Shown here one piece after another: positions 26,548 through 35,087 of a DNA stretch of 64,000 bases (position 1 is the stretch's first letter; every line of letters begins with the position of its first letter). The notes beneath the pieces are model-generated. The model saw nothing but the letters and a program-made list of their open reading frames with translations. It was not told the DNA's origin and did not search any database. Made by a program: the position numbers and the translations under genes. The DNA comes from CAVXWV01 sp963695415 (GTDB lineage Bacteria; Chloroflexota; Anaerolineae; Anaerolineales; UBA4823): positions 434,001 through 498,000 of the forward strand of contig CAVOGL010000007.1 in NCBI GenBank assembly GCA_963695415.1. Reading direction: 5' to 3'.

Positions 26548-28020
26548 ATGGTTTTTCCTTTAATAAGTTTCATTGTTTTTACCCCAATAGTTGTTGGAGT
26601 ACTCATTTTACTGATTCCTAAGGACAGGAAGTCGGAGATCAGGGTGACTGCTCTGGCTGCAGCCACCTTCACTTTGGTATTATCGATCTGGGCATATTTT
26701 TCTTACAATGTAACCGATGGCGGTTATCAATTCATAGAAAAATACGCCTGGCTTCCTGCGATGGGGATATCCTATTTTGTGGGTATCGACGGCATGAGTG
26801 CCCCACTGGTCCTTTTAACTGGAATTGTGATGTTCACCGGAGTTTTAATTTCTTGGGGATTGGATGACCGTCCAAGAGAATTCTTTGCGTTTCTTTTCAT
26901 TCTGGCAACCGGTGTTCTAGGTGTTTTCGTCAGCCTCGATCTTTTTATGCTTTTTTTCTTTTATGAGATTGCTGTATTTCCAATGTACCTTTTAATCGCC
27001 ATTTGGGGGTGGAAGGAAACCAGGGAATATGCTGCTATGAAGTTGACCTTATATTTATTCATTGGTTCCGTTGTTGCCCTCATTGGCGCCCTTGCGATGT
27101 ACTTCACATCCGGCTTAGGAACGTTTGATATGCTGGCTCTGGAAAAGGCTGGTTTCAGTCTAGCTTTCCAGCAATTGTGGTTTCCCTTCGTCTTTCTTGG
27201 TTTTGCGGTCCTGGGCGGTATATTTCCTTTTCACAATTGGAGCCCGGATGGTCATGTTGCCGCACCTACAGCGGTTTCCATGTTCCATGCAGGTGTTTTG
27301 ATGAAGCTGGGTGCATTTGCAGCTTTGCGTGTGGGTATTATGCTCTTGCCTGAAGGTGCAAAGTTTTGGATGCCAACAGTCGTGATATTCACCCTGGTTA
27401 ATGTGGTTTACGGTGCATATATCGCCTCGGTTCAAACCGATTTTAAATATGTTATTGGTTTTTCATCCGTTTCTCATATGGGCTTAGTGCTGATGGGATT
27501 TGCCACGTTGAACAGTAATGGACTGCTGGGAGCAGGAGTTCAAATGTTCTCTCATGGGATCATGACCGCACTTTTCTTCGCAGTCGTAGGTATGGTTTAT
27601 GACCAGGCACATACCCGCGAAATTCCACTTTTGGGTGGTTTCAGAAAGGTGATGCCAATGGTCGCCTTCGCCTTTGTGGTGGGTGGGTTGGTATCTATGG
27701 GCATGCCTTTATTCTCTGGATTTGTCGCTGAATTTCCGATTTTCATGGGTTTATGGTCAACTTATCCTTGGGTTGCGATCATCGCAGTCATTTCCATCGT
27801 TTTGACTGCATCCTACATTATCAGGATTGTTGGAAAAGTCTTTTTTGGTGCTATGCCTGAAAACTTGAAAGAACATATCCATGATGTCCGGGTATTGGAT
27901 AAGGTTGCTTTGTCGGTATTATTCTTCATCCTGATCATTGTGGGAGTCTTCCCTCAAGTGATGGTTCCATTGGTTCAATCCGGTGTGAACAATGTTCTCA
28001 GAATTCTGGGAGGTGCATAA
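26548..28020 (+). CDS. NADH-quinone oxidoreductase NuoM-like subunit, copy 2 (lacks TM7 lysine)
   Basis: 490 residues, ATG 26548 after GAGG. Clearly of the Mrp/NuoM antiporter family: TM5 glutamate E140 in FFFYEIAVFPMYLLIAIWGW, TM8 lysine in HAGVLMKLGAFAALR and TM12 glutamate in SGFVAEFPIFMG are kept. At the TM7 position the aligned motif is VLGGIFPFHNWSPDGH, so the central lysine present in NuoL, NuoM copy 1 and NuoN is leucine here (L222). Complexes with two NuoM copies are known and are thought to have an additional pump module. Whether this copy pumps without the lysine is open. The gene touches nuoN directly. Confidence 0.9.
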   Translation: MVFPLISFIVFTPIVVGVLILLIPKDRKSEIRVTALAAATFTLVLSIWAYFSYNVTDGGYQFIEKYAWLPAMGISYFVGIDGMSAPLVLLTGIVMFTGVLISWGLDDRPREFFAFLFILATGVLGVFVSLDLFMLFFFYEIAVFPMYLLIAIWGWKETREYAAMKLTLYLFIGSVVALIGALAMYFTSGLGTFDMLALEKAGFSLAFQQLWFPFVFLGFAVLGGIFPFHNWSPDGHVAAPTAVSMFHAGVLMKLGAFAALRVGIMLLPEGAKFWMPTVVIFTLVNVVYGAYIASVQTDFKYVIGFSSVSHMGLVLMGFATLNSNGLLGAGVQMFSHGIMTALFFAVVGMVYDQAHTREIPLLGGFRKVMPMVAFAFVVGGLVSMGMPLFSGFVAEFPIFMGLWSTYPWVAIIAVISIVLTASYIIRIVGKVFFGAMPENLKEHIHDVRVLDKVALSVLFFILIIVGVFPQVMVPLVQSGVNNVLRILGGA

Positions 28021-29469
28021 TTGAATATTACTTTTGATTTGCCGATGATCCAGGCGATATTCCCGGAATTGGGCTTATTCATTCTTGGAATTGTTGTTAT
28101 GGTAGTCGATTTATCACTGAGGGAAAACAAAAAGAGCGTGCTTGGCTGGATCACGACAGTTGGATTTTCCTTCATTATCTTATTGAGTGCAATATTTGCT
28201 AGACCTGGTGATGAGCCTGTTATGGTTTGGGGAGGGTTAATCCGTTTCGATTGGTTTGCGTTCATATTTGCGATTTTATTCTTATTCGGTGCAGCCATCA
28301 CTTCTATGCTGGTCATCAATGCAGAGGAACTTGGGAATCGAGGAGAATTCTTCCTACTTTTGATCGCCGCTACGATGGGTATGTGTTTGATGGCAGCCAG
28401 TGCAGATTTGATTCTGTTGTACCTGGCGATCGAAACCACCTCAATTCCGATGTATGTCCTGACGGGTTTCTTGACAAAAGACATTAAATCCTCTGAATCG
28501 GGTTTCAAATATTTCCTATTTGGTGGGATGACTTCGGCGATCATGCTGTTTGGTTTCAGCCTGATCTATGGATTTACCGGGACAACAAATTTGTATGAGA
28601 TCGCGGCGAGTGTGTCCACAGGTGGAAGTGTGGTCCCTTTGGTCGGATCTTTATTATTAGTACTGGTTGGATTCGGTTTCAAGGCTTCGATTGTCCCATT
28701 CCATTTCTGGGCACCTGATGTTTACGAAGGGGCACCGACACAGGTTGCAGGATTCCTGTCAACCGCCTCAAAAGCAGCTGGATTTGCTGTTTTAATGAGG
28801 GTATTAATTGAGGCTTTCCCTGCTTACCATGATTTTTGGATGGTACTGCTAGTAGTAATCTCAGTTGCAACAATGACCCTTGGTAATCTATTGGCTTTAG
28901 CTCAGAAGAACATAAAAAGACTACTCGCTTATTCGTCGATTGCCCATGCAGGATATATCCTGATCGGCGTTTTGGTCGGAACTGAAAGAGGAGCGAGTGG
29001 GGCAATATTTTATTTGATTGTTTATTTACTAACAAATCTGGCGGCATTTGGTGCTGTCACAGTTAGCAGCAGAGTTTTGGGATCGGATGAAATATCTTCA
29101 TATGCAGGACTTAGCAGAAGAAATCCTGGATTAGCATTGATTCTCATGGTATCCTTTTTGTCTCTTGCTGGAATGCCCCCATTTGGAGGGTTTATTGGCA
29201 AATTCCTAATATTTGCCGCAGCAGTCGATGCCGGATTGATTTGGTTGGCAGTTATTGGGGTCTTGAATGCAATTGTGGGTTTGTATTACTACCTCACTGT
29301 TCTCAAGGTGATCTACCTTTACCGTTCTGATGATGACGAGAAACCTTTGCCAGTTCCACAACCATACACATTCGCCTTAGGGCTATTGACACTATCAACG
29401 ATTGTGTTGGGGATCATTTTTTCACCCTGGTTCTCATGGGCAGTGAGTGCAGCCAATGATTTGTTCTGA
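28021..29469 (+). CDS. nuoN: NADH-quinone oxidoreductase subunit N
   Basis: 482 residues with a TTG start at 28021, directly after the stop of the second NuoM, with GGAGG at 28009-28013. Fourteen hydrophobic helices; TM5 glutamate in LLYLAIETTSIPMYVLTGF, TM7 lysine K221 in FGFKASIVPFHFWAPDVYEGAPT and TM8 lysine in STASKAAGFAVLMR. It is the pump subunit nearest the NuoA/J/K cluster in the assembled arm and the last nuo gene here. A new promoter follows before atpI. Confidence 0.95.
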   Translation: MNITFDLPMIQAIFPELGLFILGIVVMVVDLSLRENKKSVLGWITTVGFSFIILLSAIFARPGDEPVMVWGGLIRFDWFAFIFAILFLFGAAITSMLVINAEELGNRGEFFLLLIAATMGMCLMAASADLILLYLAIETTSIPMYVLTGFLTKDIKSSESGFKYFLFGGMTSAIMLFGFSLIYGFTGTTNLYEIAASVSTGGSVVPLVGSLLLVLVGFGFKASIVPFHFWAPDVYEGAPTQVAGFLSTASKAAGFAVLMRVLIEAFPAYHDFWMVLLVVISVATMTLGNLLALAQKNIKRLLAYSSIAHAGYILIGVLVGTERGASGAIFYLIVYLLTNLAAFGAVTVSSRVLGSDEISSYAGLSRRNPGLALILMVSFLSLAGMPPFGGFIGKFLIFAAAVDAGLIWLAVIGVLNAIVGLYYYLTVLKVIYLYRSDDDEKPLPVPQPYTFALGLLTLSTIVLGIIFSPWFSWAVSAANDLF

Positions 29470-29504
29470 TTGAGGCAGCTAATATCGGATAACTTTGGGT
29501 ATTA

Positions 29505-29534
29505 TTGACGACTTCAAAACGATTGTGATATAAT
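29505..29534 (+). promoter_or_regulatory. Strong promoter of the atp genes, giving a nearly leaderless message
   Basis: TTGACG (29505-29510), an 18-base spacer, and an extended -10 TGATATAAT ending at 29534. Transcription would begin near 29541, about three bases before ATG 29544, and no ribosome site is present, so the first atp gene is probably translated from a leaderless mRNA. Confidence 0.75.
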
Positions 29535-29543
29535 TCTCGAACG

Positions 29544-29855
29544 ATGAGCCTACCAGCTGACCCATTTAAAAACAACCCATTGCTTGGTGGGTTTGGTGTC
29601 AAGGCAATGACGGTTGGTGCTGAGGTTGGCTGTTTGACCCTCGTAATTGTCCTCGGAGCTGTTTTTGGGGGGTTATGGCTTGACCGTGTGTTCGATACTA
29701 AACCATTGATCACGATATTACTTGTTCTTGGATCAGTTCCAATTTCATTAGGCTTAACCTTCTGGGTTGCTACCAGGGCAGTGAAAGATTTGAACATAAA
29801 GAATTCAAAGGCTTTGGAAAAATCGAAAGACGATGAAGGAGAATCAGAACCGTGA
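29544..29855 (+). CDS. AtpI/AtpZ-like ATP synthase accessory protein
   Basis: 103 residues with two hydrophobic helices (GAEVGCLTLVIVLGAVFGGLWLD and ITILLVLGSVPISLGLTFW) joined by the short LDRVFDTKP loop, and a charged tail. It fits the AtpI/AtpZ group, small membrane proteins encoded first in atp operons that help assemble the c-ring or supply magnesium. It is placed immediately after a strong promoter without a Shine-Dalgarno sequence. It overlaps atpB by 4 bases (GTGA). Confidence 0.8.
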   Translation: MSLPADPFKNNPLLGGFGVKAMTVGAEVGCLTLVIVLGAVFGGLWLDRVFDTKPLITILLVLGSVPISLGLTFWVATRAVKDLNIKNSKALEKSKDDEGESEP

Positions 29856-30970
29856 GCTCTGAAAATCAGATCACCACTGAAGAAAAGGTCAGTGAGGAGA
29901 AACCTCCAGAAAAAAAGAAAAAAATAAGGTTAGGTTTTAAAAGATGGATCGTGTTATTGTTAGTATTCCTTGGGATTTATAGTGCGTATATTGGTCCATC
30001 TATTCTAAAACCCATCCCACCGACGGTTGTCCTACCTGCTGAACCAATCTGGCCAGGTGTAAATATCACAAACACGATGTTGGCAACCATCATTGCAGAC
30101 GTGGTACTGCTTTTGATGGGTCTGAGCGCATACCGGTTCTTCCGAAGTGGAAAACAGGTGCCATCGGGTTTCTACAACGCCTTCGAGGCGATCATGGAAT
30201 TCTTATTGAATTCCGTTCAATCCGCGACTGGGAAGTGGATTAAGAAGGTTATCCCGGTCGTAGCGACCATTTTTTTGTTGATCTTTGTGGCAAATATGGT
30301 CAAATTGGTGCCAGGTTTTGAGACCATCGGGTGGCTCAGTGAAGCGCACGAGGGAGTTGGTTACGGGACTCAAAAGCTGATCAGCATTGGCAGCATGAGC
30401 TTATACACATTAAATTCTGCACAACAACACAAGGTTGAAGCTGATCATGCGGAAGAAACCGATTCGTATGGAGATGAAGACGACTTTCACAGTGAGGAAA
30501 CATCTGGAACTGCAGTATGCAAGGTATGTCATGTGATCCCATTCTTGAGGGGTTCGGCTACAGACCTGAATTTCACTTTCGCTTTGGCAGTTATTGCCGT
30601 TCTGATGACGCAAGTATATGGTGTTTGGGCGTTGGGACCAGGATATTTCAGTAAATTCCTACCATTCAAACGTTTGTTTTTTGGCGGCGCTTTTGGAGTG
30701 ATAGATTTCGTTGTTGGACTCCTGGAACTTATTTTGGAATTTGCAAAGATTTTGTCATTTAGCTTCCGTTTATTTGGGAATATATTTGCAGGAGCGCTGC
30801 TGTTATCGATTATCGGTGCTCTCCTGCCGGTGATAATCCCACCCGGACTCTATTTCTTCGAGATATTTTTTGGTGTGATTCAAGCGTATGTATTTTTCTT
30901 GTTAGCGACAATGTTCGTTGGTATGGCTTTGGTCAGTCACCATGATGAAGGTCATGCTGAAGCACATTGA
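29852..30970 (+). CDS. atpB: ATP synthase subunit a, with acidic/His insert containing CXXCH
   Basis: 372 residues from GTG 29852. Subunit a of Fo, which forms the proton half-channels against the c-ring. The essential arginine region (FSFRLFGNIFAGALLLSI) and the C-terminal AYVFFLLATMFVGMAL helix are intact. Helix 1 is preceded by a highly charged lysine/glutamate-rich N-terminus. Between the helix ending VKLVPGF and the one starting TDLNFTFALAV, residues about 186-230 form an added hydrophilic loop: HKVEADHAEE, then an acidic stretch, then CKVCH at 223-227. By homology with E. coli this loop faces outward. The CXXCH pattern is that of c-type haem or a metal site, but chance is possible. Confidence 0.92.
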   Translation: MSSENQITTEEKVSEEKPPEKKKKIRLGFKRWIVLLLVFLGIYSAYIGPSILKPIPPTVVLPAEPIWPGVNITNTMLATIIADVVLLLMGLSAYRFFRSGKQVPSGFYNAFEAIMEFLLNSVQSATGKWIKKVIPVVATIFLLIFVANMVKLVPGFETIGWLSEAHEGVGYGTQKLISIGSMSLYTLNSAQQHKVEADHAEETDSYGDEDDFHSEETSGTAVCKVCHVIPFLRGSATDLNFTFALAVIAVLMTQVYGVWALGPGYFSKFLPFKRLFFGGAFGVIDFVVGLLELILEFAKILSFSFRLFGNIFAGALLLSIIGALLPVIIPPGLYFFEIFFGVIQAYVFFLLATMFVGMALVSHHDEGHAEAH

Positions 30971-31025
30971 TGAATTTGGTGGAAATTTTTGTTCTTATAT
31001 ATTAAATCTACAAGGAGATAGATTC

Positions 31026-31268
31026 ATGGAATACAATGAATTTTTTGTGGCTGGTCTCAAGTTAATCGCAGCAGGTATGGCAATGATGGGTACTATCGGT
31101 GCTGGTTTGGGAGTGGGTATTGCAGCATCCGGTGGTGTGCAAGCCATGGGGCGCAACCCTGATGCCGCACCAGTGATCCAGACTAACATGATTTTGGGCA
31201 TGGCATTTGCGGAAGCTGTCGCCATTTATGCTCTTGCTGTTGCTCTGATCATCATATTCGCTGCTTGA
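31026..31268 (+). CDS. atpE: ATP synthase subunit c
   Basis: 80 residues from ATG 31026 with AAGGAG upstream. A two-helix hairpin: glycine-rich helix 1 GAGLGVGIAASGG, polar loop GRNPDA, and helix 2 with the ion-carrying glutamate in MAFAEAVAIYALAVAL. The sodium-type ligand set (Gln in helix 1, Glu-Ser in helix 2) is absent, since leucine and alanine occupy those places, so proton coupling is inferred. Confidence 0.95.
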   Translation: MEYNEFFVAGLKLIAAGMAMMGTIGAGLGVGIAASGGVQAMGRNPDAAPVIQTNMILGMAFAEAVAIYALAVALIIIFAA

Positions 31269-31290
31269 TCGAGGGGAGGGAAACCTATAA

Positions 31291-32031
31291 ATGCAAGCAT
31301 TAGGGATTAATTTAGGGTTCTTTCTTTTTCAGGTTTTCAATTTCACTATCGTAGCCATCATCTTGTATGCTCTGGCGTATAAACCGATCATAAATATGCT
31401 TGAAAACCGGCGAAAAACCATTGCACAAAGTTTTGAGGATGCCCGCGTTGCTGCAGAAGCAAGGGCGAATGCAGAAGAGGAAGCCAACAAGATCATTGCG
31501 GAAGCTAAATCACAGGCTGCCCAAGAAGTGAGTGAAGCTTCCACCCGTGCGGACAAGGCAGGACGTGATATCCTGGCGCAGGCTGAAGAAGATGCTTCTA
31601 AGATTCGCACTGCTGCTGTAAATGAGGCGGCTGGTGAGAAAGACCGCATTCTTTCGGAACTTCGAGGACAAATTGCTTCTCTGGCAATTGCTGCAACTCA
31701 AAAATTGGTCGGGGAAGCGCTGGATGAAAACAAACAGCATTCGTTGATTGATCAGTTTTTCAGTGGAGTTCAGGGGGGTAGGGTGGTCATTCTCGATGAA
31801 CAGCAATTGTCCGGGGTCTCTGCTGAAATTACCAGCGCGCTGCCATTAACCGAAGCCGAACAGGATAAAGTTAAGACGGATGTTCTAGCCAAAATGAGTG
31901 AAGAACATGCGACAGTCACTTTTCGCGTCGATCCATCCATTTTAGGAGGATTGATTATTAAAGTTGGTGATAAGGTTTTGGATGGATCCGTGGCTGGGCA
32001 GATTGAGACATTAAAACAGAATCTACGTTGA
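31291..32031 (+). CDS. atpF: ATP synthase subunit b fused to the C-terminal domain of subunit delta
   Basis: 246 residues. Residues 1-158 are a normal b subunit: one N-terminal helix (FFLFQVFNFTIVAIILYALAYKP), then a long charged coiled coil rich in alanine and glutamate ending QKLVGEALDENKQHSLIDQFF. Residues about 159-246 match the C-terminal domain of delta (OSCP): ITSALPLTEAEQDKVKTDV and FRVDPSILGGLIIKVGDKVLDGS. The N-terminal helical domain of delta, which holds the alpha subunits, is missing, so this is not the longer b-delta fusion known in mycobacteria. No atpA, atpG, atpD or atpC follows; a terminator does. The remaining F1 genes, and perhaps another delta, must be elsewhere. Confidence 0.87.
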   Translation: MQALGINLGFFLFQVFNFTIVAIILYALAYKPIINMLENRRKTIAQSFEDARVAAEARANAEEEANKIIAEAKSQAAQEVSEASTRADKAGRDILAQAEEDASKIRTAAVNEAAGEKDRILSELRGQIASLAIAATQKLVGEALDENKQHSLIDQFFSGVQGGRVVILDEQQLSGVSAEITSALPLTEAEQDKVKTDVLAKMSEEHATVTFRVDPSILGGLIIKVGDKVLDGSVAGQIETLKQNLR

Positions 32032-32055
32032 GCCAAGAAATTTTCGAATTTGAAG

Positions 32056-32089
32056 AGGTATTAACCTTTAGGGGTTAATACCTTTTTTG
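32056..32089 (+). terminator. Intrinsic terminator of the atp genes
   Basis: AGGTATTAACC (32056-32066) and GGTTAATACCT (32073-32083) form an 11-bp stem, followed by a run of T ending at 32088. It closes the atpIBEF unit before the MurE-type gene. Confidence 0.9.
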
Positions 32090-32104
32090 CTCTTATTCAT
32101 CCTG

Positions 32105-33679
32105 ATGGAAAAATATCTAAATGATCTCCTTGCGAATGTAGTCCCGGGGCAACAATCTCCTGGTGAGGTTCAAATTACCGGGATCCAATACGATTCTAGG
32201 AAGATAAAACCTGGAAACCTTTTTGTTGCCATCACAGGTGATCAAAATGACGGACACCAATTCATCCCCCAGGCAATCAACAATGGCGCAGCAGCAATTA
32301 TTGGGGCGAAAAACATTGCTGGACTGACTGTCCCGTACTTCCATGTCCAGGACAGTCGTCTTGCCCTGGCACGGGCTTCATCCGCCTTTTATGATTTCCC
32401 GGCGAATAAGTTAGTGATGATTGGTGTTACTGGTACAGATGGTAAAACCACTACCATAAACTTGATTTATGAAATCCTGATCGAAGCTGGGCAGAAAGCA
32501 GGTATGGTTTCGACTGTGAATGCAATGATCGGTGAGAATGTTCTCGATACAGGATTCCATGTCACTACACCAGATGCAATAGAGATTCAGAAATATTTAT
32601 CTCAAATGGTTACAGCAGGTTTGAAATATGCTGTAATCGAGACCACGTCTCATGGATTACAGCAAAAAAGAGTGCTGGGCGAAGATTTTGATATCGGTGT
32701 GTTGACAAATATTACTCATGAACATCTTGACTACCATCAAACTTTTCAAGAATATCAGGATTCTAAGGCAATATTGTTTCGTGGACTTATCAAATCTGAT
32801 CCGGATGGAAGAAAGAATGTGAAAGGCGCTGTGTTAAACCGTGATGATAGCTCCTACGAATTTATCCACAATGAAATTGGGAGGATGTTATTATCGTATG
32901 GTACTCATCCAGAGGCGAATTTTAGGGCAAGAGACGTAAACCTTTCTGATTCTGGTCTGCAATTTTCAGTGGAGTGGACTGATTGGCACGAAAAAAAACA
33001 GACCTCTGAACTGAATTACCCCTATCTGGGCAGTTACAATGTGTATAACTGCCTTGCAGCCTTTTCCACAACAGTAGGTATCCTCAAAATTGATCCTGCT
33101 GCAGCAGTAAAAGCTATATCCAAAGCACCGCTGATCCCAGGAAGGATGGAAAAGGTTGATTCAGGTCAGGATTTCCTTGCGATTGTGGACTTTGCCCATA
33201 CGCCAAATGCACTCTTCAATGCTATTAACACTGCCAGGCAGCTGCTTGATAGCCAGGAAAACCGTGAAGGGAAAATACTTTCTGTATTTGGATCTGCAGG
33301 ATTGCGAGACCGCCAAAAGCGTGTTCAAATGGCTGAAATATCGGCTGATTATTCTGATTTGACAATTCTGACTGCGGAGGATCCCAGAACTGAATCACTT
33401 GAACTCATTCTTGATGAGATGACCAAAGGGATGTTGTTTCGAGGAAAAGTCGAGGGAACAGATTTTTGGCGGATAACGGATAGGAGCGAGGCGATCAGGT
33501 TTGCTGTTTCCATGGCGAAACCTGGAGACATTGTACTTCTTTGCGGGAAAGGACACGAACAATCTATGTGTTTTGGTGAAGTCGAATATCCGTGGGATGA
33601 TCGTATCGCTTTACGGGCTGCGTTATGTGAAAATTTGGGTATTCGGGGTCCTGAAATGCCTCGACTGCCAACCAATTGA
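32105..33679 (+). CDS. MurE-type UDP-MurNAc-tripeptide synthetase
   Basis: 524 residues from ATG 32105; the frame is open from 32087, but that lies in the upstream terminator. Three Mur-ligase domains: N-terminal UDP-binding IQYDSRKIKPGNLFVAITG, ATP loop GVTGTDGKTTT, carbamylated-lysine region and HTPNALFNAI, and C-terminal LCGKGHEQS. The enzyme adds the third amino acid to UDP-MurNAc-Ala-Glu in peptidoglycan synthesis. The amino-acid selector, normally DNPR for diaminopimelate enzymes, reads EDPR (425-428), so the amino acid may not be diaminopimelate. It is solitary, not in a mur cluster, and convergent with larC. Confidence 0.85.
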   Translation: MEKYLNDLLANVVPGQQSPGEVQITGIQYDSRKIKPGNLFVAITGDQNDGHQFIPQAINNGAAAIIGAKNIAGLTVPYFHVQDSRLALARASSAFYDFPANKLVMIGVTGTDGKTTTINLIYEILIEAGQKAGMVSTVNAMIGENVLDTGFHVTTPDAIEIQKYLSQMVTAGLKYAVIETTSHGLQQKRVLGEDFDIGVLTNITHEHLDYHQTFQEYQDSKAILFRGLIKSDPDGRKNVKGAVLNRDDSSYEFIHNEIGRMLLSYGTHPEANFRARDVNLSDSGLQFSVEWTDWHEKKQTSELNYPYLGSYNVYNCLAAFSTTVGILKIDPAAAVKAISKAPLIPGRMEKVDSGQDFLAIVDFAHTPNALFNAINTARQLLDSQENREGKILSVFGSAGLRDRQKRVQMAEISADYSDLTILTAEDPRTESLELILDEMTKGMLFRGKVEGTDFWRITDRSEAIRFAVSMAKPGDIVLLCGKGHEQSMCFGEVEYPWDDRIALRAALCENLGIRGPEMPRLPTN

Positions 33680-33725
33680 GAACTTTTCCAGCTTTATAAG
33701 CGGTTTCATATTACTCTTTCCAGTT

Positions 33726-35087
33726 TCAGTTACTTACCATTTGATGGCTGGATTGTGCGGAAGCCAAAGCAGCAGCGTGGACTTCTTTCAGGGGGACATT
33801 CGAAAGACTGGAAATTTCCTGGCAGCTCTCAAATTCAGGGGAAATATTCACTACCTGATTGTTAAGACGGGACAATTTCACTAACACCGGACCATATTTT
33901 GTCGAAACCGAGATAACCTGGCGGTCGAGCATATGTTTCGTCACCGGATACGTGCGTATGCCGATTGTGGTTGTTTGTCGGAAAATTATTTCGATCAATG
34001 AATTGGTGAGATCTGGAGGAGAAAGCACGCTGAGAATGATCCCGGGTCGATTCTTCTTCATCTGAGTAGGGGTGAAAGTAATATCAAGCGCCCCAATTTC
34101 AAGGAGCTGGTTCATGAGCGGCTGGTAAAACTGGGGATTCATATCATCAATATTTGCCTCCAGCATCACAGCTGAGTGTTCATGGTAGCCGAATTGATTA
34201 GGTGCATGATGATGTTGTGAAGGGAATGGATCGCGGGTAGTAAAACCCACAGGTTTTCGCGTAGCCACCAAAGGTTCAGCCTCTCCCAGGTACGCGCGTA
34301 ATATATTTGGGAAAATGCGATCTCTTTTTCCAGCTCCGTGCCCGACTTTTTCTACAGTCATTAATGGCATAGAACCGTACCCATCAGCAAGTGTAGTCAG
34401 TATCGCTGCACCTGTTGGTGTGATTAACTCACCCTTTACATCACTTGAATAGACTGGGCAATCTCTCAACAGTTTCGCGGTTGCTGGGGCAGGTATTGGC
34501 AGCATCCCATGAGCGGTTTTTACGAAACCTGATCCCAGGTGAATGGGAGAGACAATTATTTGTTCAATTCCCAGGGCTTCAATACCGATTACAGCGCTGC
34601 TGATGTCAATGATCGCGTCAGTACCACCCACCTCATGAAAATGAACATCTTCCACGGAATTACCATGCACTTCGGCTTCCGCGGTTGAAAGGTTTAGGTA
34701 TATTGCCTGGATCAGATACTTATTCGTTTCAGATAAATCACTTTGTTCGATTATTTCCTGTATCTCGCGGAAATTCCTTGTTTCGTTTTGCTGATTCCCG
34801 TGCTGAAGTGGATTTATTACAGTTCCATTTTCTCCAAATTCTATATCAACTTCAGAGTATTCACTATCTGCCAGTAAATCATTTCCATTACTCTCGAGGA
34901 TAACTTCAAAACTGGTCGCAGAAATTCCATTTTTATTAACCCGTGCACTTTGGATTCTATAATTTAAAATCGGCAGATTTTTTAACTGCTCCCCCAAGTA
35001 ATTAAGTTCTAAACCCAGATCGAGTAATGCCCCAACGAACATGTCACCACTGGCTCCAGCAAAACAATCCAGGTATAAAGTTTTCAT
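33726..35087 (-). CDS. larC: Nickel insertion protein LarC for the nickel-pincer cofactor
   Basis: 453 residues in one uninterrupted frame, unlike the Lactiplantibacillus gene, which needs a programmed frameshift. Motifs: YLDCFAGASGDMFVGALLDLG at the start, VHFHEVGGTDAIIDI, PIPAPATAKLL, GELITPTGAAIL, and a histidine-rich linker with HHHAPNQFGYHEH suited to nickel. LarC is a CTP-dependent cyclometallase that puts nickel into the pincer. It starts at the base where larE ends (ATTAATG junction), so the genes are coupled. No larA-type racemase is present in the window. Confidence 0.93.
   Translation of the reverse strand: MKTLYLDCFAGASGDMFVGALLDLGLELNYLGEQLKNLPILNYRIQSARVNKNGISATSFEVILESNGNDLLADSEYSEVDIEFGENGTVINPLQHGNQQNETRNFREIQEIIEQSDLSETNKYLIQAIYLNLSTAEAEVHGNSVEDVHFHEVGGTDAIIDISSAVIGIEALGIEQIIVSPIHLGSGFVKTAHGMLPIPAPATAKLLRDCPVYSSDVKGELITPTGAAILTTLADGYGSMPLMTVEKVGHGAGKRDRIFPNILRAYLGEAEPLVATRKPVGFTTRDPFPSQHHHAPNQFGYHEHSAVMLEANIDDMNPQFYQPLMNQLLEIGALDITFTPTQMKKNRPGIILSVLSPPDLTNSLIEIIFRQTTTIGIRTYPVTKHMLDRQVISVSTKYGPVLVKLSRLNNQVVNISPEFESCQEISSLSNVPLKEVHAAALASAQSSHQMVSN

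Noticed and set aside
27975..28544. A 189-codon minus-strand frame
   Set aside because: Antisense to the start of nuoN, low-complexity composition, no ribosome site. Shadow of a hydrophobic gene.
33726..35087. LarC split by programmed frameshift, as in Lactiplantibacillus
   Set aside because: The N- and C-terminal parts are in one continuous frame here.
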